Numbered from the stretch's first letter, positions 15,121-24,019 are shown. The stretch is DNA of 55,758 nt from an uncultured Actinomycetes bacterium (GCA_902826025.1 CADEDH010000043.1:1-55758); one strand, 5' to 3'. Numbers and translations are program-made. The notes: generated by a model from the sequence alone, not told the origin.

Positions 15121-16695
15121 TCAGACTCCGGCGCCCTCCCGGTCCGTGGTGGACACGGGGGCACCGTCGCTGGGGTAGGAGGAGGCGGCGGCGCCCATGA
15201 ACTCGGGGTAGCCCAGCACGCCCATCTCGGGGATGTCGACGCCTTCGAGCTCCATCTCCCGGTCGACCCGGATGCCACCCTTCATCACGGTGTTCTGGAT
15301 CTTGAAGAAGCCGTAGGAAAGCCCGCCACCAACGATGAGGACGGTGAGGCAGCCGATGGCCTGGGCAGCCAGCTGGCCCCAGCCCTCGCTGGAGTAGAGG
15401 ATGCCGACCACACCATTGCCGCTCAGCGTCAACGGGTTGCCATCGGCGTCGAGCATGCCGTTCCACCCCTGGCCGTAGTCGCCGTTGGAGAAGATGCCGA
15501 CGCACAGGACACCGAACAGGCCCGTTCCGCCGTGGACGGCGATGGCGCCCACCGGATCGTCGAGCTTGAGCTTGCGCTCCACGATGAACACGATCTCGAT
15601 CACCAGGACGGCGGCGATTATGCCGATCACCATGGCGGCCCACGGATCGACGAAGGCGCAAGGAGCGGTGATGGCCACCAGGCCACCCAGCATGCCGTTG
15701 ATCATCATGCCGGGATCAGGCTTGCCTGTGCGCTTCCAGATCCAGACCATGCCCGTGGTGGCGCCGAAGGCAGCAGCGATCGCCGTATTGGTGGCGACGG
15801 CGGCGAACCGGATGTCGGTGGCGGCGAAGGTGGAGGCGGCGTTGAAGCCGAACCAGCCGAACAGCAGGATGAACGTGCCCAGCATGGCCATCGGGATGTG
15901 GTGGCCGGGGAGGGCCCGGGGGTTGCCGTTGCGGTCGAACTTGCCGATGCGGGGGCCGAGCACGATGGCACCAGTGAGGGCGGCCACACCGCCCATGGCG
16001 TGAACCACACCCGAGCCGGCGAAGTCGACGTAGCCGAAGCCGAGGTTGGCGCTCTTGCCCAGCGAGGCGAGCCAGCCGCCGCCCCAGGTCCACGCCCCGA
16101 ACAGGGGGTAGTAGAAGGCGCCGCAGAACAGGCCCCAGCCCACGAAGGCCTTCCATTTCCACCGCTCGGCCATGCTGCCGGTGGGGATGGTGGCGGTGGT
16201 GTCCATGAAGGCCACCATGTAGAGGAAGAAGGCCATCAGGCCGGCGGTGCCACCCTGCCCGGCCAGGGCGATCGGCCCCTTCCAGAGGAAGACCCAGTTG
16301 CCGCTGCCGATGAGGGCCGAACCCGGCGCCTCGAAGCCGAGGAGGCTGGTGCCGAAGCCGCCGAACATGATCGGGTAGCCGATCAGGAAGAAGGCGACGA
16401 ACCCCAGGCCGAAGATGGCGAAGTTCGTCGACACCACGTGAGCCGCATTGCGGGCCCGGCAGAAGCCGGTCTCGACCAGGGCGAAACCCGCCTGCATGAA
16501 GATCACGAGCACCGCGCCGAGCAACACGAACAAGATGTTCATGTCGATGCCCAGGGTCTCGGTGGCGGCTTGGGCATCGAACGCGTCGGTCTGGGCGAAC
16601 GACGTGTTCGCCATCCCGAGTACGATCGCAGCCACCACCAGGCTACTTATCGCTGTCCGGCGCAGAAGTCGCTTCGCGCCTCTATGGTTCCTCAT
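15121..16695 (-). CDS. amt: Ammonium transporter (Amt/MEP/Rh family)
   Basis: 524 residues from ATG 16695, with AGGAG just upstream. A signal-like N terminus ends TSFAQ. About eleven membrane segments follow, with Amt hallmarks: FALVETGFCRARNAAHV, DFAGSGVVHAMGGVAALTGA, GPRIGKFDRNG, LLFGWFGFNAAST and VGAIAVHGGTGLFGVLCVG. The last holds the second pore His, and the first pore His is in VVHAMGG. The protein conducts ammonium/ammonia into the cell, normally as a trimer regulated by PII proteins. The C-terminal tail after KIQNTVMKGG is long and could be the regulatory CTR. It is divergent from an antiporter with a GlnD-like tail. Confidence 0.95.
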   Translation of the reverse strand: MRNHRGAKRLLRRTAISSLVVAAIVLGMANTSFAQTDAFDAQAATETLGIDMNILFVLLGAVLVIFMQAGFALVETGFCRARNAAHVVSTNFAIFGLGFVAFFLIGYPIMFGGFGTSLLGFEAPGSALIGSGNWVFLWKGPIALAGQGGTAGLMAFFLYMVAFMDTTATIPTGSMAERWKWKAFVGWGLFCGAFYYPLFGAWTWGGGWLASLGKSANLGFGYVDFAGSGVVHAMGGVAALTGAIVLGPRIGKFDRNGNPRALPGHHIPMAMLGTFILLFGWFGFNAASTFAATDIRFAAVATNTAIAAAFGATTGMVWIWKRTGKPDPGMMINGMLGGLVAITAPCAFVDPWAAMVIGIIAAVLVIEIVFIVERKLKLDDPVGAIAVHGGTGLFGVLCVGIFSNGDYGQGWNGMLDADGNPLTLSGNGVVGILYSSEGWGQLAAQAIGCLTVLIVGGGLSYGFFKIQNTVMKGGIRVDREMELEGVDIPEMGVLGYPEFMGAAASSYPSDGAPVSTTDREGAGV

Positions 16696-16976
16696 GTCTC
16701 CTCTTTCGAAGCAGGGAGGGCCGGACGTCGGTGGCCATGCCTCTCCGTGTAAGGGTGTGGATCGACACCGTTGGCTCCCACGACGTCGCAGCGTCAACCT
16801 ACGCAGCGCCCATTTCGTGCGAGTGCCGGGTTCATGACGCGATCGCATCGACTTTCTGTTGCTTTTCTGTTTTCATGGCGCCGACGACTGCCGTCAGGAC
16901 GCCAGCACAGGTCGAAAGAAAGTCGCAAGAAAGCTGGCGAAATGGCGAAACATTGATGCCCTAGGCTCGCCGCCAC
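16696..16976. other. Divergent promoter region of amt and the antiporter
   Basis: 281 bases without a gene. It contains two direct repeats TTTCTGTT (16853-16875 region) and a GGCGAAA doublet near 16938-16951, just upstream of the antiporter start. I could not identify a convincing GlnR-type box, so nitrogen control remains only an expectation for an amt promoter. Confidence 0.4.
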
Positions 16977-19661
16977 ATGGACGTGGCGCGGGTGCTTCTC
17001 GACATCTTGGTGGTGCTGGTGGCGGCGAAGGCTGCCGCTGAATGCGCCGAACGCATCGGCGTACCGGCCGTGGTGGGGGAGATCATCGCCGGCGTCCTGA
17101 TCGGGCCCTCGGTGCTCGGCCTGGTGGGGGGCGACGACGAGGTGCTCCGCGTGCTGGGTGAGCTGGGCGTCATCCTGCTCCTGCTCGACGTGGGCCTGGA
17201 GATGGACATCGGCGAGTTGACCGCGGTGGGTAAGGCCGCACTCAGTGTGGCCGTGGTGGGCATCGTCCTTCCGCTGGCCGGGGGCATGGGTGCCGCCATG
17301 GCCCTGGGCATGGACTCCCAGGAGGCGCTGTTCATCGGAGCGGCCCTCACTGCCACCAGCGTCGGCATCACGGCCCGGGTCTTCGGTGACCTGCGGATCC
17401 TCGCCACCCCGGAGGCCAGGACCGTTCTGGGCGCGGCGGTGGCCGACGACGTGATGGGCCTGGTGATCCTCACGGTCGTCACCCGCATCGCCGCTGAAGG
17501 CTCGGTGTCGGCGGGCACGGTGATCACCGTCATTCTCGTTGCTGTCGGCTTCCTGACAGTGGCCACCGTGGCTGGCGTACGGGTCGCCCCATGGCTGTTC
17601 GAGCATGTGAGCCGGATCAGCCGTTCCCCCGGCACGGTGATGGGCCTCGCGCTGGCCTTCACCCTGGCCATGGCGGAACTGGCCAACGAAGCCAAGCTGG
17701 CCCCCATCGTGGGGGCCTTCGTCGCCGGCCTGGCTCTCTCCCGGGGGGCGGTGGCCCCCCGCATCCGCCGTGAGCTGACCCCGGTCGGGCATCTCCTGAT
17801 CCCGGTGTTCTTCCTCGGGATCGGGATCGATGCCGACGTGGGCCAGCTGGCCGACGCCCGGGTGCTCGGCATCGCCGCCGTGCTGATGGTCGTGGCGATC
17901 GCCGGAAAGATCGTGTCGGGGGTCGTGGTGGGCGGCAACGGGGGCGATCGCCTGTTGATCGGCCTGGCCATGATCCCGCGGGGCGAAGTGGGCCTCATCT
18001 TCGCCACGCTCGGCCTCAGCCAGGGCATCCTCGGCGACGACCTCTACGCCTCGCTGCTGGTGGTGGTACTGGGATCCACCCTGATCACCCCGCCGTTGCT
18101 CACGTGGCGGTCCAAGCAGTTGCAGAAGGGTCGCCCGGCGGCCGACGAGCCGGCGGATGCCGAGCCCGACGGGGGCTGGCTCCAGGTGGGCGACGACGGT
18201 GTTGGCCCGGTGGAGCTCATGGCCCATCCGCCGTCGGCTGCTGCGGTGCCCGTCGCCCTCCAGGCCGCGCTGGCCGTGGGCCGGGGGCACCGGGCCGGTG
18301 ACCGCCTCGTCCGCTGGCTGGGCGACCTGCCCGACGCGCCGCTGGCCTGGGATGCCGAAGCTCGGCGCCGTCTGGCCGCGGTGCTGGCCCTGGGTGACGC
18401 CCGAGCCTGGCGGTTCCTGCTCGTCACCGGTTTCCTCGATCGGGCCCTGCCCGAGCTGGCAGAGCCGCTTCGCCGCCGTCGTGAGGACCCGTTCGAGATC
18501 GACCCCTCCCGGGCCCTCAGCTGGCCCCGCCTCGCCCGGGTGAACCTCGCCGACCCCGACGGCACGGAGCGCCCCGAGCTGGTTCGCCTCGCCGCCCTGC
18601 TGCTCGACGCCAGTGACGCCGATCCCGACGTGGAGGCGGCCGCCCACCTGGTGGAGCCGGTGGCGCAGCGCATCGGACTCGACGGGTCGAGCCGGGCCGA
18701 CCTGTCGCTCCTGGTGGCGGCGGCCACCCTGTTGCCCGCCGCCTCGCGCCGCCTCGACGGGCTCGACGAGGAGCCGGTGCTCCAGCTGGCCGGTCACCTG
18801 CGACGGCCGGGGCTGGCCGAGATGGCCTGGATGGTGGCCGCCACCACACCGGTGACCCAGTTCGATGTCGACCGCCTCGACACCCTGCGGGAGTTGGTGA
18901 CCACCGTGCTGGAGCATCCAGACGCCACGGCCGTGGGGTCGGGCGACTTCATCGCAGCCAAGCGGGCCGACGCAGCCAAGCTGATCCCCGACGCCGCCGA
19001 ACGCATCGCCGTCACCCCTCGCGCCTTCGTGCTGTCACAGGCCCCCGGCGATCTGGCCCGCCAGGCGTCGCTCGCCAACCCGCCCGTTCCCAAGGGTCAG
19101 GTCCGGGCGGCTGTCTCGCCCACCGGCGAGCCTGGTGTCTGGCGCCTCGACGTGGCCCTGGCCGATCGCATCGGCCTCCTGGCGGGGCAGCTCGCCGCCC
19201 TCCGAGACCTGAGCCTCGGCGTGCTCGACGTGGCCACCGTGGTGTGGCCCGATCGTCAGTCGCTCAGCTCGTTCCGCATCACCGCCGCCCGCCGACCCAA
19301 CGGTGACACGATCGCCGATGCCATCGCCACTGCTCTGCCCGCCCCCACGTCACCCATGATCCTGCCCGGGGCCGAGGTGAGCTTCGACAGCGAGAGCTCG
19401 CCCTGGCACACGATCTGCACGGTGCGACACGACAGCCAGTCCGATTCGTTGCTGGCGGTGGCCAAGGCGGTGGCCCTGTGCGACCTGAACGTGGTGGCGG
19501 CGCGAGCCGTGACCGAGGGCGACGACCGACGCATGGTGCTGGAGCTGACCGATCGCAGTGGCCGCCATCCTGACCCCGGCACCTACCAGCGGATCTTGAA
19601 CGTGCTCCTCACCGGCCAGCGGCCCGGCGGCCGGCGGCGAGCCGGCGCCCGGGCCGTCTGA
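16977..19661 (+). CDS. CPA2 cation:proton antiporter fused to a GlnD-like HD/ACT regulatory tail
   Basis: 894 residues. Residues 1 to about 385 are a Na+/K+:H+ antiporter domain: VGEIIAGVLIGPSVLGLV, LLLLDVGLEMDIGEL, TATSVGITARVFGDL, the ion-binding AVADD (154-158), and IPRGEVGLIFATLGLS. Residues about 400-890 are soluble and resemble the C-terminal half of GlnD (PII uridylyltransferase). They include LLVTGFLDRALPELAEPL, ALSWPRLARVNLADPDG, LVEPVAQRIGLDGSSRADLS, and two ACT-like segments at LDVALADRIGLLAGQLAALR and WHTICTVRHDSQSDSLLAVA. HD catalytic residues are not evident, so the tail is probably a sensor. Position opposite amt suggests nitrogen-linked control of ion flux. Confidence 0.85.
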   Translation: MDVARVLLDILVVLVAAKAAAECAERIGVPAVVGEIIAGVLIGPSVLGLVGGDDEVLRVLGELGVILLLLDVGLEMDIGELTAVGKAALSVAVVGIVLPLAGGMGAAMALGMDSQEALFIGAALTATSVGITARVFGDLRILATPEARTVLGAAVADDVMGLVILTVVTRIAAEGSVSAGTVITVILVAVGFLTVATVAGVRVAPWLFEHVSRISRSPGTVMGLALAFTLAMAELANEAKLAPIVGAFVAGLALSRGAVAPRIRRELTPVGHLLIPVFFLGIGIDADVGQLADARVLGIAAVLMVVAIAGKIVSGVVVGGNGGDRLLIGLAMIPRGEVGLIFATLGLSQGILGDDLYASLLVVVLGSTLITPPLLTWRSKQLQKGRPAADEPADAEPDGGWLQVGDDGVGPVELMAHPPSAAAVPVALQAALAVGRGHRAGDRLVRWLGDLPDAPLAWDAEARRRLAAVLALGDARAWRFLLVTGFLDRALPELAEPLRRRREDPFEIDPSRALSWPRLARVNLADPDGTERPELVRLAALLLDASDADPDVEAAAHLVEPVAQRIGLDGSSRADLSLLVAAATLLPAASRRLDGLDEEPVLQLAGHLRRPGLAEMAWMVAATTPVTQFDVDRLDTLRELVTTVLEHPDATAVGSGDFIAAKRADAAKLIPDAAERIAVTPRAFVLSQAPGDLARQASLANPPVPKGQVRAAVSPTGEPGVWRLDVALADRIGLLAGQLAALRDLSLGVLDVATVVWPDRQSLSSFRITAARRPNGDTIADAIATALPAPTSPMILPGAEVSFDSESSPWHTICTVRHDSQSDSLLAVAKAVALCDLNVVAARAVTEGDDRRMVLELTDRSGRHPDPGTYQRILNVLLTGQRPGGRRRAGARAV

Positions 19662-19674
19662 GGCCGGGCCGCGG

Positions 19675-21399
19675 TCAGCTCCCGAGGGCGAGGTCGCCGA
19701 CCGGCTGCGCTGTGTCGACCGGCTGCGCTGTGCCGACGGGCTGCGCTGTGCCGACGGGCTGCGCTGTGCCGACGGGCTGCGCTGTGTCGACCGGCTCGTC
19801 GATGGGCTGAGCCGGGCCGAGCCCGTGGGCGTCGAGGTCGTGGGCCTGGTCGGGCAGGAATCGGTTGGCGATCAGGGCGGCCACGCCCACCACCACCGCC
19901 CCCACCAGCAGCGACAGCTTGAACCCGCTCACCCAGGCGGCCTTGGCTGCGCTGGCCAGGCCGGCACCATCGGCCCCGAGCGAGTTGGCCACGCCGAGGG
20001 CCCCACCCAGCGATCCGGTGCTCACCTCCCGGGGGGCGCCGGACAGGCTGCCCAAGGCGGGGGTGAGGGCGTTGGCGTAGCGGGAGGCGAGCAGGCTGCC
20101 GAACACGGCGACACCGAGCGAGCTGCCCAACTCCCGGGTGGTGTCGTTCATGGCCGACCCCATTCCCGCCTTCTCCCGAGGCACGGCCGACATCAGCAGG
20201 TCGGTGGTGGGCGACATGGCCAGGGCGATCCCTCCGGCCATCACGGCGATCCCCACCAGCAGCAACAGGTAGCTGGGCGACACCGAGACCAGGCTCATGA
20301 TCAGCACGCCGATGGCGGTACCGGCCATGCCGCCGGCCACCACCCGACGCTTGCCGAAGCGGGCAGCCAGGGCGGCGGAGCGGGGCGCCATCAGAACCAT
20401 CACGACCGACACGGGAAGCATGCGCACGGCCGACCCCAGCGGGGAGTAGCCCCACACCAGCTGCATGAGCTGGCTCATGGAGAAGAACATGCCCATGAGG
20501 GAGAAGAACACGAGGGTGAGCACCAGGGCCGAGGTGCCGAAGGCGGGGACGGCGAACAGGCGCACGTCGAGCATGGGGTCGGTGACCCGCAGCTCCCACC
20601 ACACGAAGATCGCCAGCACAGCCAGGCCGGCACCGCCGATGGCCAGCGTGGTGGGCGACAGCCACCCGTAGTTCGGGCCCTCGATCAGGGCGAACACCAG
20701 CGTGCTGAGCCCGACGGCCGAGAGCAGGGCGCCCAGTGGATCCAGGGCCGACCCGTCGTTGCTGCGGGATCGGGGCACCACCACCAGGCCGAAGGTCAGC
20801 GCCACGACGATGAAGGGGATGTTGACGGTGAACACGCTGTGCCACGAGAAGTGGCGGAGCATGAACCCGGTGAGGAGCGGGCCGATGGCGGCGCCGCTAC
20901 CGCTGATCCCGGCCCAGATCGACACGGCCCGGGCCCGCTCCCGGCGGGGGAACACGTTGGTCAGGATCGACAGGGTGGCGGGCATGATCATGGCGCCGGC
21001 CACGCCCATGGCCACCCGACCGCCGATCACCTCGCCGGCGGTGTCGGCGACGAAGGCGCAGTACGCCGTGGCCAGGCCGAACAGCACGAGGCCGCTCTGG
21101 AGCATGCCCTTGCGGCCGTATCGGTCGCCCAGGGTGCCGGCGGTGAACAGCAGGCCGGCGAACACCAGCGAGTAGGCGTCCACCATCCACTGCAGCTCGG
21201 AGTTGGACGCCCTCAGCTCCCGGCTCAGCGTGGGGATGGCCACGTTGAGGGTGGTGTTGCCGATGATGACGATCAGCAGGCTGAGGCACAGGGCGGCCAG
21301 GGTCCACCAGCGGCGGGCGTAGATGGCGGGATCGATGCCGTCGAGGTGATCCGGTTCGAGGTCGTCGGGCGATGCCGAGGGGGAGGCGTGGACGTCCAT
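19675..21399 (-). CDS. MFS drug exporter, DHA2 (14-TMS, EmrB/QacA-type)
   Basis: 574 residues from ATG 21399. Family marks are LRASNSELQWMVDAYSLVFA, LFTAGTLGDRYGRKGMLQSG (motif A), GRVAMGVAGAMIMPATLSIL, ISGSGAAIGPLLTGFMLRH (motif C) and many hydrophobic segments, consistent with 14 helices. It should export lipophilic compounds using the proton gradient. The last 35 residues are a repeated VGTAQP/VDTAQP motif encoded by an 18-base minisatellite. The gene is divergent from a TetR gene whose operators occupy the intervening gap; this is a standard repressor-exporter pair. The upstream reading frame is open further but ATG 21399 fits the family start. Confidence 0.92.
   Translation of the reverse strand: MDVHASPSASPDDLEPDHLDGIDPAIYARRWWTLAALCLSLLIVIIGNTTLNVAIPTLSRELRASNSELQWMVDAYSLVFAGLLFTAGTLGDRYGRKGMLQSGLVLFGLATAYCAFVADTAGEVIGGRVAMGVAGAMIMPATLSILTNVFPRRERARAVSIWAGISGSGAAIGPLLTGFMLRHFSWHSVFTVNIPFIVVALTFGLVVVPRSRSNDGSALDPLGALLSAVGLSTLVFALIEGPNYGWLSPTTLAIGGAGLAVLAIFVWWELRVTDPMLDVRLFAVPAFGTSALVLTLVFFSLMGMFFSMSQLMQLVWGYSPLGSAVRMLPVSVVMVLMAPRSAALAARFGKRRVVAGGMAGTAIGVLIMSLVSVSPSYLLLLVGIAVMAGGIALAMSPTTDLLMSAVPREKAGMGSAMNDTTRELGSSLGVAVFGSLLASRYANALTPALGSLSGAPREVSTGSLGGALGVANSLGADGAGLASAAKAAWVSGFKLSLLVGAVVVGVAALIANRFLPDQAHDLDAHGLGPAQPIDEPVDTAQPVGTAQPVGTAQPVGTAQPVDTAQPVGDLALGS
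19696..19797. repeat. 18-base tandem repeat in the MFS gene
   Basis: Five full units of G[CT]CGAC[CG]GGCTGCGCTGT plus a partial sixth. Units 3-5 are identical. It encodes the Val-(Asp/Gly)-Thr-Ala-Gln-Pro repeat at the exporter's cytoplasmic C terminus. Confidence 0.9.
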
Positions 21400-21474
21400 G
21401 GGGGGCCGTTCGATGAGGAGGGGGGAGGGAGAGGAGTGAGATCGGAGAGCGGCGGCGGTATGAGGTGCTGACAC

Positions 21475-21536
21475 TTCTGCCAGATGACAACTCTGCCATC
21501 TGGCAGAACTGTCACACAACCTGGTACGGTGTGACA
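21475..21536. promoter_or_regulatory. Two inverted repeats between exporter and TetR genes
   Basis: Site 1 is TTCTGCCAGATG (21475-21486) with CATCTGGCAGAA (21497-21508), a perfect 12-base repeat. Site 2 is TGTCACAC (21510-21517) with GTGTGACA (21529-21536), perfect 8-base arms ending 2 bases before the TetR GTG. Both are candidate operators for the adjacent TetR. Confidence 0.8.
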
Positions 21537-21538
21537 CT

Positions 21539-22147
21539 GTGCACGAGGCACCCATCACGTCGAGGCGGGAACGCCGGATGGCCGAGACCCGTTCGGCGCT
21601 GGTGGCGGCGGCCACCGACCTGTTCGACCGCCAGGGCTTCGCCGAGACCACGGTGGAGGAGATCTGCGAGCGGGCCGACGTGGCCCAGCGCACGTTCTTC
21701 CGGTACTTCCCCACCAAGGAGGCCGTGCTCTACGCCGAGTTCGAGGACCTCCAGGCCCAGTTGCTGGCCCGCCTGGCCGAGCGGCCGGCCGACGAGCCGC
21801 CGCTGGAAGCGCTGCACCAGGCGCTGCGGGGCCACGCCGCCGTGGTCGAGGCCCGCTTCGGGGCGCTGGCCCGGCTAGCCAAGCGGGCCGAGGAGTGCCG
21901 GGGGTCGGGGGCGGAGAAGGCGGTGCTGCGCCAGCACATGACCGAGGCGGTGGCCGGCGCCCTGGCCGCCCGGCTGGGCACCGACCCGGCGGTCGATCCC
22001 CGGCCCACGGCCTGGGCCGGGCTCATGATCTCGTGCTTCGGCGCCGCCATGCGGACCGCCATGCACGACGGCAGCGATCTGGCCACCCGGTTCGACGAGC
22101 TCCTGGCCCACACTGCGGCCGAGCTCGCCGCCCTGCGTGCCGGCTGA
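21539..22147 (+). CDS. TetR-family repressor of the MFS exporter
   Basis: 202 residues. The HTH is ETRSALVAAATDLFDRQGFA, ETTVEEICERADVAQRTFFR and YFPTKEAVLYAEF, with the FFRYFPTKE recognition signature. The C-terminal part (EALHQALRGHAAVVEARFGA, AWAGLMISCFGAAMRTAMH) is the ligand-binding region typical of TetR_C_17-like actinobacterial regulators (that subgroup from memory). The start is GTG 21539, or ATG 21578 if the N-terminal arm is shorter. No ribosome binding site is visible at 21539, so translation may be leaderless. Confidence 0.9.
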   Translation: MHEAPITSRRERRMAETRSALVAAATDLFDRQGFAETTVEEICERADVAQRTFFRYFPTKEAVLYAEFEDLQAQLLARLAERPADEPPLEALHQALRGHAAVVEARFGALARLAKRAEECRGSGAEKAVLRQHMTEAVAGALAARLGTDPAVDPRPTAWAGLMISCFGAAMRTAMHDGSDLATRFDELLAHTAAELAALRAG

Positions 22148-22179
22148 GCCCGATTCGGGGTGGCCCGGGGCCCCGACGC

Positions 22180-22803
22180 TCAGTCGGGCGGGAGGAGCTG
22201 GTGGGCCAGGGCATCGCTCAGCCAGCGCTGGTACCGGTCGGCTTTCCACTCCCGATCGATGACCAACAGGCGGAACATCTCCGGCGACAACAGGGCATGG
22301 ATGATGTCGGCGGCGTCGCGCTCCCGGAGCTCGGAGCGCAGCGCTCCCGCCCGGGCCAGAGTCCGGGCGATCAGACGCTGACCCTGCTGGCGTTGTGTGG
22401 TCAGCTCGTCGAGTAGCTCCGCCGCATTCGGATCGGTCCCGGCGGCGCTGACGAGGATCCGGTAGAGCGGGCCCACCCGTGCGTTGACCCCGGCGGTGAC
22501 GGCCACGAAGCCCGCCAACTGCCGCCTCGGATCCGGCTCGGCCAGGAGCGACCGGACTCCCGGACGTTCCGCCATCGGCGTCTCGGTGTCGTCGCCGACG
22601 ATCGAGGTGTCGAGCAGGGCTTTCAGGATCCCGTGCTTGGAGGAGAACAACCGGTACACGGTGGCCGGGGGCACGTCGGCCAGCTCGCTGATGGCCTCGA
22701 TGGTCGTGGCGCCGTAGCCCCGTTCCAGGAACAGGCGGCCCGCCGCCGCCACCACCGCGGCCCGGGCCAACCGGGTTCGGGCCTGGCCCCGCTGAACCGT
22801 CAT
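22180..22803 (-). CDS. TetR-family repressor
   Basis: 207 residues. HTH: RLARAAVVAAAGRLFLERGY, GATTIEAISELADVPPATVY and RLFSSKHGILKAL. The ligand domain includes LAGFVAVTAGVNARVGPLYR and AADIIHALLSPEMFRLLVID. It is divergent from the DUF1059 gene, and an operator-like palindrome overlies the promoter between them (22819-22835). It ends 32 bases from the convergent TetR gene at 21539. The most likely targets are itself and the DUF1059 gene. Confidence 0.9.
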   Translation of the reverse strand: MTVQRGQARTRLARAAVVAAAGRLFLERGYGATTIEAISELADVPPATVYRLFSSKHGILKALLDTSIVGDDTETPMAERPGVRSLLAEPDPRRQLAGFVAVTAGVNARVGPLYRILVSAAGTDPNAAELLDELTTQRQQGQRLIARTLARAGALRSELRERDAADIIHALLSPEMFRLLVIDREWKADRYQRWLSDALAHQLLPPD

Positions 22804-22807
22804 GGGG

Positions 22808-22850
22808 TTGACACTACCACTCTCAAATTGATAGTGTTACTCTCAATTAG
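22808..22850 (+). promoter_or_regulatory. Sigma70-like promoter with embedded TetR operator
   Basis: TTGACA (22808-22813) is followed after 16 bases by GATAGT (22830-22835). The palindrome ACTCTCAA-A-TTGATAGT (22819-22835) lies between and over these boxes, and a repeated half-site ACTCTCAATT follows at 22839. The DUF1059 start is 31 bases further on. Confidence 0.7.
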
Positions 22851-22880
22851 TCCGAACCTGGACCCCGAGAGGGAGTACCC

Positions 22881-23123
22881 ATGAAGACCATGTCGTGTCG
22901 GCAGCTCGGCGGAGCCTGCGACGTCACCCATCACGGCGGCGACGCCAACGAGATCATCAAGGCCCAGGACCAGCATCTGAAGGACGCCGTGGCCTCCGGG
23001 CAGGGCGATCATCAGCGGGCGCTCGATGACATGAAGGGGCGCTGGAAGCGCCCCGTGTCGGGCCTGAAGTGGTACCGCCGGGTCCAGCGGGACTTCGCCC
23101 AGCTCCCCGCCGAGGCCGGCTGA
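22881..23123 (+). CDS. DUF1059 family protein
   Basis: 80 residues beginning MKTMSCRQLGGACDVTHHGG then DANEIIKAQDQHLKDA. Family members start MKTxxCxxxxxxCDxxxxG with the two Cys conserved, as here (Cys6, Cys13). They are normally 55-65 residues, so the C-terminal 25 residues (RPVSGLKWYRRVQRDFAQLP) are an extension. Function of the family is unknown. GGGAG precedes the ATG. Expression is probably controlled by the divergent TetR. Confidence 0.8.
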   Translation: MKTMSCRQLGGACDVTHHGGDANEIIKAQDQHLKDAVASGQGDHQRALDDMKGRWKRPVSGLKWYRRVQRDFAQLPAEAG

Positions 23124-23140
23124 GGAGCTGGGCTCGGGCC

Positions 23141-23692
23141 TCAGCTCTGGGTGGCCATCCGGCTGCCGTTCTCCAGCACGCTCTTGAGGTCGCTGAGGAT
23201 CCAGGGGTGGCCACCGCCGCCCATGTTGGGATCGTCGGCCGTGCCGGCCACCATCGCCGCCAGCATCGGCATCCCCTCCAGCTCGTGGGTGACGGTGAGT
23301 GAGCACACCCCGCCGTCGTACTCCTTGATGTCGTAGGTGATGGTGGAGAATCCCTCGGCCGCCGTGCCCGGGTCCATCAGCATCCGCCACGTGGTCTTGA
23401 GGTGGAAGGGCTCGTCGACCTCGATGACCTCGCCGTCGAGGATCACCTCGGGGATGTCGTAGCCCATCGCCTTGGCCCCATCGATCATCTGGTCGTCGGG
23501 GTTCACCTTCAACGCACCACCGGGGCGGAGGTCGTAGTGGACGTACCCGCCATACCCGTAGCGGGTCGTCCACTCGGGGTCGGTGATGGCGGTCCAGATG
23601 GCCTGGGCGGTGGCCCGGATGTACACCCGGTGCACCTGGGTGGTCACCGCGCCGACGGTGGCGACGGTCGTGGTGGTTGCTTCGGTGGTCAT
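23141..23692 (-). CDS. SRPBCC/AHSA1 (START-like) domain protein
   Basis: 183 residues. A Thr-rich N terminus is followed by the helix-grip fold pattern: VHRVYIRATAQAIWTAITDP, EWTTRYGYGGYVHYDLRPGG, VILDGEVIEVDEPFHLKTTW and TITYDIKEYDGGVCSLTVTH. Such proteins bind hydrophobic ligands and commonly pair with ArsR genes. The start overlaps the stop of the upstream ArsR gene (23689-23692), so the two form an ArsR-SRPBCC operon. Ligand unknown. Confidence 0.88.
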   Translation of the reverse strand: MTTEATTTTVATVGAVTTQVHRVYIRATAQAIWTAITDPEWTTRYGYGGYVHYDLRPGGALKVNPDDQMIDGAKAMGYDIPEVILDGEVIEVDEPFHLKTTWRMLMDPGTAAEGFSTITYDIKEYDGGVCSLTVTHELEGMPMLAAMVAGTADDPNMGGGGHPWILSDLKSVLENGSRMATQS

Positions 23693-24006
23693 GCCTGCTC
23701 CAGTTGGGTTTTGAGGTCGGCGAGCGCCGTGACCTGGCGCTCGGTGTACTTGTCGATCCAGCGGTCGTGGATCAACCGGATGGGGACGGGGTTGAGGAAG
23801 TGCAGCTTCTCCCGCCCTGCCTTCCGGGTGATCACGAGCCCGGCGTCCTCCAGGACCCGCAGGTGCTTCATCACACCGAAGCGGGTCATGTCGAGATCGC
23901 TCTCGAGATCGGTGAGCGTGCGGCCGTCGCGTTCGAAGAGCCGGTCGAGGAGGTGTCGCCTCGTCGGGTCGGCCAGCGCCCGGAACACGCTGTCGTCGTC
24001 CTGCAC
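23689..24006 (-). CDS. ArsR-family winged-helix regulator
   Basis: The core reads DSVFRALADPTRRHLLDRLF, ERDGRTLTDLESDLDMTRFG, VMKHLRVLEDAGLVITRKAG and REKLHFLNPVPIRLIHDRWI, a standard ArsR/SmtB winged helix without metal-binding Cys. GTG 24006 is preferred, giving 105 residues, because a perfect palindrome (24020-24035) that looks like its operator lies just upstream. A TTG at 24042 would place the operator inside the gene. It probably controls itself and the overlapping SRPBCC gene. Confidence 0.88.
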   Translation of the reverse strand: MQDDDSVFRALADPTRRHLLDRLFERDGRTLTDLESDLDMTRFGVMKHLRVLEDAGLVITRKAGREKLHFLNPVPIRLIHDRWIDKYTERQVTALADLKTQLEQA

Positions 24007-24019
24007 GTCGTCAAAATAG

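Noticed and set aside
15097..16752. 551-codon frame antisense to amt
   Set aside because: His/Glu/Gly-rich translation with no domain; mirror of the transporter's codon bias.
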